Below, one piece after another: positions 44,370 through 52,050 of a DNA stretch of 63,506 nucleotides. This DNA comes from Prevotella sp. GTDB lineage: Bacteria > Bacteroidota > Bacteroidia > Bacteroidales > Bacteroidaceae. The DNA lies in the NCBI GenBank assembly GCA_015060485.1, contig SUYI01000021.1, positions 1 to 63,506 of the forward strand. Reading direction: 5' to 3'. The notes below the pieces were generated by a model. It was not told the origin of the DNA. It searched no databases and worked only from the letters and a program-made list of their open reading frames with translations. Position numbers and translations under genes: made by a program. Position 1 is the stretch's first letter. Every line of letters starts with the position of its first letter.

Positions 44370-45470
44370 ATGAAACTACAAGTCTTCAATCCTGAGCACG
44401 ATATAGCGCTGGCCAGCAACCTGGCAAACTTTACGGCCCCACATGCCGCACGTCAGCTGAGAGCTGATTTGGGATACCTTCCTGCCCTTTGGGCAGAAGA
44501 GGGTGATGTGGTGTTGGTGGACCATGTGGAGAGTGCAGAAAAAGCTTTCCGCAAGGTGGCCCATCGTCTGCGCCAATTAGGCTGTCGTGACCTACCGGTA
44601 GTAGACGGGCGGTTTACCGGTAGTAAGCAGCCCGCTTACTACGACCTGGTTGAGGACGTGCTTCCCTGGGGGTGGAACCTGGCTCTGCGCGCCACACTGA
44701 AACGCTATGGTGTACGTGAGGCGTTGTTGCCTACCGAAGATCAGATTGCCGAAATCCGACAACTGTCTCACCGTCGTACTGCCGCCCGATTGTTGCCTTT
44801 GTTGCAAATGGAGGGTACTGTTGGCGAGTCGTTCGAGTGTACTACTGCCGACGAGGTGGAAGTTTTGTTGGCACGTTATGGTCAGGTGGTCATGAAGGCT
44901 CCTTGGTCGTCGAGTGGGCGAGGGCTGCGCTTTCTGAGCACCGAGCGCACACCGTTCCAGATGCATGCCGGATGGTTTCGTAATCTGGTGGCTCAGCAGG
45001 GTTCAGTCATGGTAGAACCGCTATATGATAAAGTAAAGGATTTTGGTATGGAATTCTGCGTCGACGATGCAGGGATTCATTATCTCGGACTCTCGCTGTT
45101 TCATACCATTAATGGCGCTTATGTGGGTAATATCCTGGCAACAGAGAGGGTGAAGCAAGAAATGATAAGTCGCTATGTACCAATTGATTTACTTGATAGA
45201 ATTAAGCGAAAAATAGCGGACACCCTCAATCTTGGTTCCTATCGCGGTCCCTTCGGCGTCGATATGATGCTCGTCTGGAAAGGTAATTATATTTCTCAAT
45301 TATCAATTGTCAATTTTCAATTATTTTTGCATCCTTGTGTTGAGATAAATCTTCGTCGTACGATGGGCCATGTGGCCTTGGCTATTTCACCAACTGACGA
45401 CGATATTCAGCGCGTAATGCGTATAGTATATGACGGAACAAACTACCAAATCAAAATACAACGATTATGA
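44370..45470 (+). CDS. ATP-grasp-like protein of unknown substrate
   Basis: 366 residues from the ATG at 44370; the longer frame from 44331 is ruled out by the promoter. The start MKLQVFNPEHDIALASNLAN is followed by a substrate-binding half and an ATP-grasp-like half: VVMKAPWSSSGRGL (nucleotide Lys and Gly-rich loop), VKDFGMEFCVDDAG, GPFGVDMMLVW and HPCVEINLRRTMGH (Mg-binding Asp, Glu, Asn). A stretch ISQLSIVNFQLF (45293-45328) is encoded by a word repeat and probably interrupts the last conserved strand pair. Overlaps the GH43 gene by four bases. I infer a ligase-type ATP enzyme; the pathway is unknown. Confidence 0.78.
   Translation: MKLQVFNPEHDIALASNLANFTAPHAARQLRADLGYLPALWAEEGDVVLVDHVESAEKAFRKVAHRLRQLGCRDLPVVDGRFTGSKQPAYYDLVEDVLPWGWNLALRATLKRYGVREALLPTEDQIAEIRQLSHRRTAARLLPLLQMEGTVGESFECTTADEVEVLLARYGQVVMKAPWSSSGRGLRFLSTERTPFQMHAGWFRNLVAQQGSVMVEPLYDKVKDFGMEFCVDDAGIHYLGLSLFHTINGAYVGNILATERVKQEMISRYVPIDLLDRIKRKIADTLNLGSYRGPFGVDMMLVWKGNYISQLSIVNFQLFLHPCVEINLRRTMGHVALAISPTDDDIQRVMRIVYDGTNYQIKIQRL
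45293..45328. repeat. in-frame word repeat in the ATP-grasp gene (CAATT type)
   Basis: tctcaattatcaattgtcaa then ttttcaattatt: four copies of a 9-base word (t)(g)tcaattat, read through in frame. Confidence 0.75.
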
Positions 45471-47143
45471 AAAAGATTCTTTTCGCTGCGTTGACAGCAT
45501 TACCCTTATTGGCTCAGGCCCAATACAAGTCTGAAGTGTGGTCGCCCGACAATGGAGATGGTACGTATACCAATCCCGTCATCAATGCCGATTACTCAGA
45601 TCCTGATGTTTGTGTCGGAGCCTCGGGTGAGGATTACTACATGACGGCGTCCAGTTTCCAGTGTGTACCCGGATTGCCCGTTTTACACTCAAAGGACTTG
45701 GTGAACTGGGAGATAGTCAGTTATGCATTGACCAGTCTTTACGAGGGCGATGCCGAGTTACAGCAGCATTTCAGCACACCCCAGCACGGCGCAGGTGTCT
45801 GGGCACCCAGCATCCGCTATCACAACGGCTGGTACTATATTTATTGGGGCGACCCTGACTTTGGCGTCTATATGGTAAAAACCCAGCATCCGGAAGGACA
45901 ATGGGAGAAACCTGTCTGCGTGATTAAGGGTAAGGGATATATCGATACTACGCCGCTGTGGGACGACGATGGCCGCTGTTATTTGGTGAACGGATGGGCC
46001 AATTCGCGTGCCAAGTATGCTTCAGTACTAACTGTTCGCGAGATGAGCGCTGACGGTACGAAGGCTATTGGGCAGCCCGTCATCGTGTTCGACGGAAACG
46101 GTACTGAGAACCGCACCTGCGAAGGTCCGAAGTTCTACAAGCGCGATGGCTGGTATTGGATTATGTGTCCTGCTGGCGGTGTTCCCGAGGGTTTCCAACT
46201 GGCTATGCGTTCGAAGTCGCCCTATGGACCTTACGAACATAAAATTGTGCTCCAGCAGGGTAAGACTAATATCAACGGCCCTCATCAGGGTGGCTGGGTG
46301 CATACAAAATATGGTGAAGACTGGTTCCTGCACTTCCAGGACAAGGAGGCCTATGGTCGTGTGGTACATCTGAATCCCGTCGACTGGTCTACCGGCTGGC
46401 CCATGATGGGTAAGAAAGGCGAACCCGTTACCACTTATAAGAAGCCAAAAGCTAACGGCCAACAGCCAATAGCTAATCCTGTTGAGAGCGACGAGTTTAA
46501 CGCGCCCGTCATTGGCAAACAGTGGTCTTGGCACGCTAACTACGACGAGAAGTTCGGTGTACCCACCGCTTTCGGTACCATGCGTATCTATACTTATAAG
46601 CTCTCCGATGGTTGGAAGAATTTCTGGGAAGTGCCCAATCTGCTGCTGCAGAAGACCCCTGCTGACGAGTTTACCGTTACCGCCAAGGTACGTTTCACGT
46701 CGAAGGCTGATGGCCAGATGGGTGGTATCATCATGATGGGACTTAACTATCAGGCATTGGTGGTGCGTAGGGTAGGCAAGGAGTTCCAGCTGGTTATCCT
46801 CACCTGTCAGGAAGCCGACAAGGGCAAGCCCCAGCACGAAGAGGTCGTTGCCACGCTGAAGCCTACAGCAGAAGACAAAATTGACTATAAACCCGGTATC
46901 CACGAAGACATCTATCTTCAGCTGAAGGTCCGTAATGCTGAGGCAGGCGTTGCTCATGGCGGCAAGCCCAAGGTCAGCTTTGCCTGGAGCCAGAATGGCA
47001 AGAAATATCAGGATTGTGGAGGCGAATATCAAATGAAGGAAGGCAAATGGATTGGGGCCAAATTCGGTTTCGTTGCCGTCGAGACCAATCCGAAGGTCGA
47101 CCGCGGATGGCTTGATGCCGATTGGATTCGCGTCACAAAATAA
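45467..47143 (+). CDS. exported GH43-family glycoside hydrolase (xylosidase/arabinofuranosidase type)
   Basis: 558 residues. Signal peptide (to AQAQ). Catalytic GH43 propeller about 35-320: base Asp in NADYSDPDVC, Asp in YIDTTPLWDDDG and acid Glu in RTCEGPKFYKRDGW. A C-terminal beta-sandwich (about 345-555) of the XynB-C/DUF1349 kind follows. The linker KPKANGQQPIAN is encoded by a word repeat (46441-46478). It cleaves xylose or arabinose residues from plant glycans. Four-base overlap with the ATP-grasp gene. Confidence 0.93.
   Translation: MKKILFAALTALPLLAQAQYKSEVWSPDNGDGTYTNPVINADYSDPDVCVGASGEDYYMTASSFQCVPGLPVLHSKDLVNWEIVSYALTSLYEGDAELQQHFSTPQHGAGVWAPSIRYHNGWYYIYWGDPDFGVYMVKTQHPEGQWEKPVCVIKGKGYIDTTPLWDDDGRCYLVNGWANSRAKYASVLTVREMSADGTKAIGQPVIVFDGNGTENRTCEGPKFYKRDGWYWIMCPAGGVPEGFQLAMRSKSPYGPYEHKIVLQQGKTNINGPHQGGWVHTKYGEDWFLHFQDKEAYGRVVHLNPVDWSTGWPMMGKKGEPVTTYKKPKANGQQPIANPVESDEFNAPVIGKQWSWHANYDEKFGVPTAFGTMRIYTYKLSDGWKNFWEVPNLLLQKTPADEFTVTAKVRFTSKADGQMGGIIMMGLNYQALVVRRVGKEFQLVILTCQEADKGKPQHEEVVATLKPTAEDKIDYKPGIHEDIYLQLKVRNAEAGVAHGGKPKVSFAWSQNGKKYQDCGGEYQMKEGKWIGAKFGFVAVETNPKVDRGWLDADWIRVTK
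46441..46478. repeat. in-frame word repeat forming the GH43 linker (CCAAAAGCTAA type)
   Basis: aagccaaaagctaacggcc then aacagccaatagctaatcct: four copies of the 7-9 base word (a)gc(c/t)aa(a/t)a. Confidence 0.75.
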
Positions 47144-47178
47144 AATGTACTATTTGACGATGTACAATGTACCATTTT
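47143..47178. repeat. word repeat between GH43 and GH25 genes (TGTACTATT type)
   Basis: aaaatgtactatttgacg and atgtacaatgtaccattt: copies of atgtac(a/t)at, partly palindromic. The same family is at 58098-58149. Confidence 0.75.
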
Positions 47179-47182
47179 TAAA

Positions 47183-47929
47183 ATGATGAATAAGAAACAG
47201 ATTATATTCAGCGCTATTTATTTCTTTTTTGCGGGGCAGTTGTGTGCGCAGGATGTTCAGACAGTGCAGGACACACTGACGGCCGAGAAGACCAATCCCT
47301 ATGTGCAATGTGAAGACACTTGTCGGCATATTCACGGACTCGATTTGAGCCACTATCAGGGCAATGTGTTCTGGGAAACGGTGGGCGACCGCACCAACAT
47401 GACCTACGTCTATCTGAAGGCCACAGAGGGCGGTGATCGCATCGACGCTACCTTTGAGCGGAATATTGATATGGCTCATCGTCATGGGTTGAAGGTAGGT
47501 TCCTATCATTTCTACCGTCCGCTGACCGACCAGCAGAAGCAACTCAAGAACTTTATGTCACAATGTCTGCCTGGCGAACAGGACTTGATTCCGATGATTG
47601 ATATTGAGTCGACGGGCGGATTGTCGACCGATGTGTTTTGCGACTCGCTGTTCTATTTTCTCGACCTCGTCGAAGAGGCCTACCATCAGAAGCCGCTGCT
47701 CTACACCTTCCGCAATTTCTACAATCGCCATTTGGCGGGCAAAATTGACGACTACCACCTGATGGTTGCCATGTATACCGACGAAGCTCCCGTTCTAGCC
47801 GACGACCGCGACTACACGATGTGGCAGTATACAGCCAAGGGGCGTATTGTTGGCATCAACGGCTTTGTCGACAAGAGCCGCTTCATGGGCGAGCATAATT
47901 TACGGGAAATCCGCTTCAAACACCATTAG
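47183..47929 (+). CDS. exported GH25 lysozyme-like muramidase
   Basis: 248 residues. Signal peptide (to LCAQ). GH25 fold with HIHGLDLSHYQGNVFW (first catalytic Asp), YLKATEGG, GSYHFYRP and MIDIESTGG (second Asp and Glu) and VAMYTDEAPVL, MWQYTAKG. Hydrolyses peptidoglycan between N-acetylmuramic acid and N-acetylglucosamine. The start directly follows a word repeat. The stop is followed by a small hairpin at 47933-47955 that also overlaps the stop of the convergent gene. Confidence 0.93.
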   Translation: MMNKKQIIFSAIYFFFAGQLCAQDVQTVQDTLTAEKTNPYVQCEDTCRHIHGLDLSHYQGNVFWETVGDRTNMTYVYLKATEGGDRIDATFERNIDMAHRHGLKVGSYHFYRPLTDQQKQLKNFMSQCLPGEQDLIPMIDIESTGGLSTDVFCDSLFYFLDLVEEAYHQKPLLYTFRNFYNRHLAGKIDDYHLMVAMYTDEAPVLADDRDYTMWQYTAKGRIVGINGFVDKSRFMGEHNLREIRFKHH

Positions 47930-47949
47930 GTCGAGTAGCTAGAGTAGGG

Positions 47950-48312
47950 CTACTCTTCGATGTTTTTGACAGTATTAATCAGGTCGCGGGCGTAGGCGTG
48001 GAGCGACTGGGGTTTTAGCTTATGGAGTGTGCCTTTGGCGCGCTCCATTTCCAATTCGTAGCGTTCCAGTCGTGATGGGTCTTTCTCTCCATCCAGCGCC
48101 ATGAATTCCTCGCGCAGGGTAGGGGACAACTGTAGGAAGAAATCATCACTGTATGCCTGCAAGCCGTCGGCTATCCAAGGACCTAACTTGTAGTCGCGTA
48201 CAATTGTGTAGAGCCGCTTCCATTTCCACTCGCTCATGGGTTCAATGGCTTCGCGTTCGCTGGGCTCTTCCAAGTAGATAAGCCGGTCGATGTTTCTGTG
48301 AATAATGTCCAT
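47950..48312 (-). CDS. hypothetical helical protein coupled to nhaC
   Basis: 120 residues from the ATG at 48312, which shares an A with the nhaC stop (TAATG), a typical coupled junction; the longer frame to 48477 is inside nhaC and rejected. The protein is soluble and helix-rich (SEWKWKRLYTIVRDYKLGPW, then ALDGEKDPSRLERYE). It recalls the N-terminal helical part of NTP_transf_5-type nucleotidyltransferases, but the catalytic part is absent, so this is only a suggestion. Confidence 0.7.
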   Translation of the reverse strand: MDIIHRNIDRLIYLEEPSEREAIEPMSEWKWKRLYTIVRDYKLGPWIADGLQAYSDDFFLQLSPTLREEFMALDGEKDPSRLERYELEMERAKGTLHKLKPQSLHAYARDLINTVKNIEE

Positions 48313-49586
48313 TATGAATAACGTTTTGGGTATCTGAATACGATGGATAATAGTGCTGCCACGCCTACGGCCATGGGGTAATATAGGTAGGGAATGATGC
48401 TCGCTGGATTCAAAGCTGCTAATCCTGCTGCCATCAGCAGTTGTGCTCCGTAAGGAATGAGCCCCTGCATCACACACGAGAATGTGTCCAGTATCGATGC
48501 AGCCTTGCGGCTGTCTACGCCGTAGCGGTCGCCAATGTGCTTGGCCAATCCACCTACGGTAATAATGGCTACGGTGTTGTTTGCCGTACAGAGGTTCACC
48601 AGCGATACTAATGCAGCTATCGACAGTTCAGCGCTGCGTTTAGTACTGACATGGCGCGTCAGCCGTTCCAGCAGGAAGTCGATGCCTCCGTTGTGGCGGA
48701 TGATTTCCAACAGTCCTCCTGCCATCATGGTAATGATGATGAGTTCGCCCATGCCGATGATGCCATCGCCAATAGCATGGAACCATCCGAACACGTCGTA
48801 CGCCCCGTCTACGATGCCTATTACACCAGTCAGTATAATGCCCAGTGTCAATACTGCCATCACGTTCATGCCGACAATGGCGGTCAGCAATACTACGAGA
48901 TAGGGTATGACCTTGACGAAGGATACTTCACCCACGCTGTGTGGCGAGGTTACGCCTTGTCCCATATAAAGGTATACGCACAGTATGACTATTGCCGCAG
49001 GCACCACGATGAACGAGTTGACGCGGAATTTGTCGCTCAAACGGCAACCCTGTGTCGATGTTGCCACGATGGTTGTATCGGATATGAACGATAGGTTGTC
49101 GCCAAACAGCGAACCACCTACTACCACGGCAGTCATCAGCGGTACCGAGATTTCCGTCTGTTGTGCCACTCCTGCCGCAATTGGTGTCAGCGCTACGATG
49201 GTTCCTACGCTTGTTCCCACGCTCAGCGAGATGAAACATGCTGCCAGGAACAATCCAGCCAGCAGCATTTCGCCAGGCAATAGTGTTAACGCCAAGTTCA
49301 CTGTAGCATCTATCGATCCCATAACCTTTGCTGAGTGTGCAAAGGCTCCGGCAAGAATGAAAATCCAAATCATCAGCATCATCTGTGATGTGCCGGCTCC
49401 CTTGCTGTAAATGTCTATTCGCTTGCGTAGCGGCAGACCTCCGCTGATGACCACTGCATACATGGACGCCACTAGAAAGCCCACGGTTATAGGTACCTTG
49501 TAGAAGTCGCCTGCTATTATGCTGGTGACCAGATACATCACAATGAACACCCCTAAGGGAGACAAAGCCAACAGTCCTTTCTTCAT
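48312..49586 (-). CDS. nhaC: NhaC-family Na+/H+ antiporter
   Basis: 424 residues from the ATG at 49586 (MKKGLLALSPLGVF), chosen because a -7-like element lies just upstream (49597-49604) inside the longer frame. Ten to twelve membrane helices. Typical segments are LGTSVGTIVALTPIAAG-like SLSVGTSVGTIVALTPIA, VVGGSLFGDNLSFISDTTIV and NLCTANNTVAIITVGGLAK. Exchanges Na+ or organic ions for H+. A two-gene unit with the helical hypothetical gene. Confidence 0.9.
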   Translation of the reverse strand: MKKGLLALSPLGVFIVMYLVTSIIAGDFYKVPITVGFLVASMYAVVISGGLPLRKRIDIYSKGAGTSQMMLMIWIFILAGAFAHSAKVMGSIDATVNLALTLLPGEMLLAGLFLAACFISLSVGTSVGTIVALTPIAAGVAQQTEISVPLMTAVVVGGSLFGDNLSFISDTTIVATSTQGCRLSDKFRVNSFIVVPAAIVILCVYLYMGQGVTSPHSVGEVSFVKVIPYLVVLLTAIVGMNVMAVLTLGIILTGVIGIVDGAYDVFGWFHAIGDGIIGMGELIIITMMAGGLLEIIRHNGGIDFLLERLTRHVSTKRSAELSIAALVSLVNLCTANNTVAIITVGGLAKHIGDRYGVDSRKAASILDTFSCVMQGLIPYGAQLLMAAGLAALNPASIIPYLYYPMAVGVAALLSIVFRYPKRYS

Positions 49587-49596
49587 TTTCGCCTGC

Positions 49597-49695
49597 GAAG
49601 TTACGATTTTTATTGAAATAAACAATCTCTTTTCTGGAAATATAAGTTAAGGGGTGTTAAAATAGATAATTATCGTTTTTTTCTTTGTACCTTCG
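49597..49695. promoter_or_regulatory. divergent nhaC / PAP2 promoter region with TAnnTTCG variant boxes
   Basis: Minus TAACTTCG (49604-49597) and plus TACCTTCG (49688-49695), both followed by CAG, replace the third T of the usual TTTG with C. The -33 boxes are weak (ATTG on the minus strand at 18 bases). Confidence 0.4.
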
Positions 49696-49739
49696 CAGTC
49701 TAAAACTGATATATAGGAAATAAGATATTAATATTTGTT

Positions 49740-50414
49740 ATGAAGAGAACTCTTTTAGTATATGGCATAGCATATTTTGTATTGCTTATATTTGTATTCG
49801 GATTGCTTTATCTATATCCGAAAGAGGAACTTCATCTGCTGTTAAACTCTTATCATACCGGTATTGAAGACACCTTTTTTAAGTATTACTCTATGCTGGC
49901 TGAAGGACCATTATATGTTTTGGCGTTGCTTCCTATACTTTGGAAGAAAATCAAATTAACAATTTTCTATGCTTTGTGTGAACTATCGGGAGGTGCATTT
50001 CTGCAATTACTGAAACATACTTTCAGTTTTGAACGTCCTGCAAGTGTGTTCGAACATTATAATAACGCAATCCTGCCTATGGTTGAGGGCGTTAATATGC
50101 ATCATGGCAATTCGTTCCCTTCTGGACATGCCTCAACATTCTTTGTGTTCTGTACTTGCTGTGCTCTTTTTTTAGCATACCGCTATAAGCAAAGAACCAA
50201 TCAACACGACTACAGGACATGGTTGTTGATAAACCTTTCGATGTTGGCGTTGGTGGTATTGGCTGCACTTGGCGGCTATTCACGTATCTATCTTTCGCAA
50301 CATTTCCTGTCGGATGTTTGCGTAGGCAGTATCATTGGTTTTATCACTCCGTGCTTGATGTTCTATTTTGGCAGGAACAAGATTTTGAAACTCAAAACGA
50401 ATGAGACAAAATAA
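49740..50414 (+). CDS. PAP2-family membrane phosphatase, probable lipid A or polyprenyl phosphatase
   Basis: 224 residues, five or six membrane helices. The three acid-phosphatase motifs are present: KHTFSFERP near 95, FPSGHAS near 125 and GYSRIYLSQHFLSDV near 175. In Bacteroidales such enzymes include LpxE/LpxF lipid A phosphatases and undecaprenyl pyrophosphatases. The overlap with a phosphoethanolamine transferase gene favours lipid A. Exact substrate is inferred. Confidence 0.88.
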   Translation: MKRTLLVYGIAYFVLLIFVFGLLYLYPKEELHLLLNSYHTGIEDTFFKYYSMLAEGPLYVLALLPILWKKIKLTIFYALCELSGGAFLQLLKHTFSFERPASVFEHYNNAILPMVEGVNMHHGNSFPSGHASTFFVFCTCCALFLAYRYKQRTNQHDYRTWLLINLSMLALVVLAALGGYSRIYLSQHFLSDVCVGSIIGFITPCLMFYFGRNKILKLKTNETK

Positions 50415-51972
50415 AATGATGAAATTATTACGCCCCATTTCGCTTTTCGCTTTTTCATGTATCGTCAGCATTGGGACGTTGTTGCTATACAACATTCCTT
50501 TTTTCCGTTATGTTGCTGACAATACCAATGTTGGCTTAGGTGGACAGATCTTCTTGCTGACATCACTGGTGGTGATGATGTTGGTGCTCAACTTCATGAT
50601 GACCTATCTCGTGATGTTTCTGATGCGGATTGTTGGGCGTATATTGCTTGCCATCTTATCACTCATTAATGCTACTGCTGTTTATTTCATCATCACTTAT
50701 AGCGTGATGATAGATGCAACAACTATTGAGAATGTATTCAATACCCGATATTCTGAAGCTTCTGGATTCTTCAGTTGGTCACTATGGCTTTTCATCTTGG
50801 TATTTGGTGTCCTTCCAGCCTTGTATTGTCTGCTGCAACCAGTAGTCATTGGCAAAGCGAAAAAACTGGGCATTTACTGTGGAGGCTCATTGCTTATAGT
50901 CCTTATAGTAGCATTGATGAATTTCAACCAGACGCTCTGGATTAGTCAGCACGATACAGAATTGGGAGGATTGCTGCAACCGTGGTCATATCTGGTGAAT
51001 ACGGGCCGTATCATGAGTTTTAGCCATGATGAACAAGTAGAGGAGATAAAGCTTCCTGACGGTAAAATAGCAGATAATGAGAAGGCTGTGGTGGTACTTG
51101 TCATCGGTGAGTCTGCCAGAAAAGCCAATTTCCAGCTCTATGGCTATGGGCGCGACACCAACCCGCTATTGTCAAGACAAGAAGGGCTGAAGGTTTATCA
51201 GGCCACTTCGTGTGCTACTTACACAACGGCAGGCACGAAAGCCATTCTTGAACCCCAGAACAGCGACGACCTGTATGAGTTACTGCCTAACTATGCTTTT
51301 CGAACCGGTGTCGATGTGTCGTGGCGGACATCCAACTGGGGCGAGCCACCGATACATATTGACGAATATCTGACTGACACCGAACTTGTCACCAAGTATC
51401 CTGGTTCAAAAAATACTTATGACGACATTCTCCTTACGGGGCTTCGTAAGCGTATAGAATCAAGCCAGAAAAACAAAGTGCTTATCGTGTTGCATACGAG
51501 CACGAGTCATGGTCCTAAATATGCCGACAAATATCCCAAGGAGTTCGAGGTGTATAAGCCTGTGGCTAAAAATGTAGAAGAAGGCGAGAAGAACGTCGGT
51601 ATGCTGATTAATGCCTATGATAACACGATACGATACACAGATTTCCTGTTGGATAGTCTTATCAATACATTACGCGTTATGGAAGATTGGCATAGTGCCA
51701 TGATTTTTATTTCTGACCATGGAGAATCGTTGGGCGAGAATAAGATGTTCATGCATGGTCTTCCTATGAAACTGGCACCCAAGGTACAGTACGAAATACC
51801 ATTCCTGGTATGGACTTCGGAGCATTTCAGAAACTACAAGACTGAAGGCGAATTACCGGCAGTCCTCGAGCAACATTACATTTTCCATTCGGTGCTCAAT
51901 TTGCTGTCTATACAATCGCCAGCCTACAACAAAGACTATGACATATTCTGTATTCCAGATGTAGTCCGTTAA
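50401..51972 (+). CDS. phosphoethanolamine transferase (EptA-like sulfatase-fold enzyme)
   Basis: 523 residues (518 if started at 50416). Five membrane helices (about 10-180) are followed by a periplasmic sulfatase-like domain: VLVIGESARKANFQLYGYGR with metal-binding Glu, Thr273 in SCATYTT as predicted phospho-acceptor, LHTSTSHGPKY and FISDHGESLG. It transfers phosphoethanolamine from phosphatidylethanolamine to lipid A or other glycans and is linked to cationic peptide resistance. Translationally coupled to the PAP2 gene. Confidence 0.92.
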   Translation: MRQNKMMKLLRPISLFAFSCIVSIGTLLLYNIPFFRYVADNTNVGLGGQIFLLTSLVVMMLVLNFMMTYLVMFLMRIVGRILLAILSLINATAVYFIITYSVMIDATTIENVFNTRYSEASGFFSWSLWLFILVFGVLPALYCLLQPVVIGKAKKLGIYCGGSLLIVLIVALMNFNQTLWISQHDTELGGLLQPWSYLVNTGRIMSFSHDEQVEEIKLPDGKIADNEKAVVVLVIGESARKANFQLYGYGRDTNPLLSRQEGLKVYQATSCATYTTAGTKAILEPQNSDDLYELLPNYAFRTGVDVSWRTSNWGEPPIHIDEYLTDTELVTKYPGSKNTYDDILLTGLRKRIESSQKNKVLIVLHTSTSHGPKYADKYPKEFEVYKPVAKNVEEGEKNVGMLINAYDNTIRYTDFLLDSLINTLRVMEDWHSAMIFISDHGESLGENKMFMHGLPMKLAPKVQYEIPFLVWTSEHFRNYKTEGELPAVLEQHYIFHSVLNLLSIQSPAYNKDYDIFCIPDVVR

Positions 51973-51998
51973 TATACCGAGTTGCAACATAGATAACG

Positions 51999-52028
51999 AT
52001 AGAGGCCCGAGAATTCTCAGGCCTCTAA
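51999..52028. terminator. hairpin between eptA-like and altronate dehydratase genes
   Basis: tagaggcc (52000-52007) and ggcctcta (52020-52027) pair, with an inner gagaattctc palindrome. No T-run, so termination strength is uncertain; it sits between convergent genes. Confidence 0.55.
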
Positions 52029-52050
52029 TGTATTGTGGGATACTCGAAAA

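Noticed and set aside
48313..48477. N-terminal extension of the small gene after nhaC
   Set aside because: Overlaps nhaC coding sequence and has low-complexity composition; TAATG junction at 48312 is the natural start.
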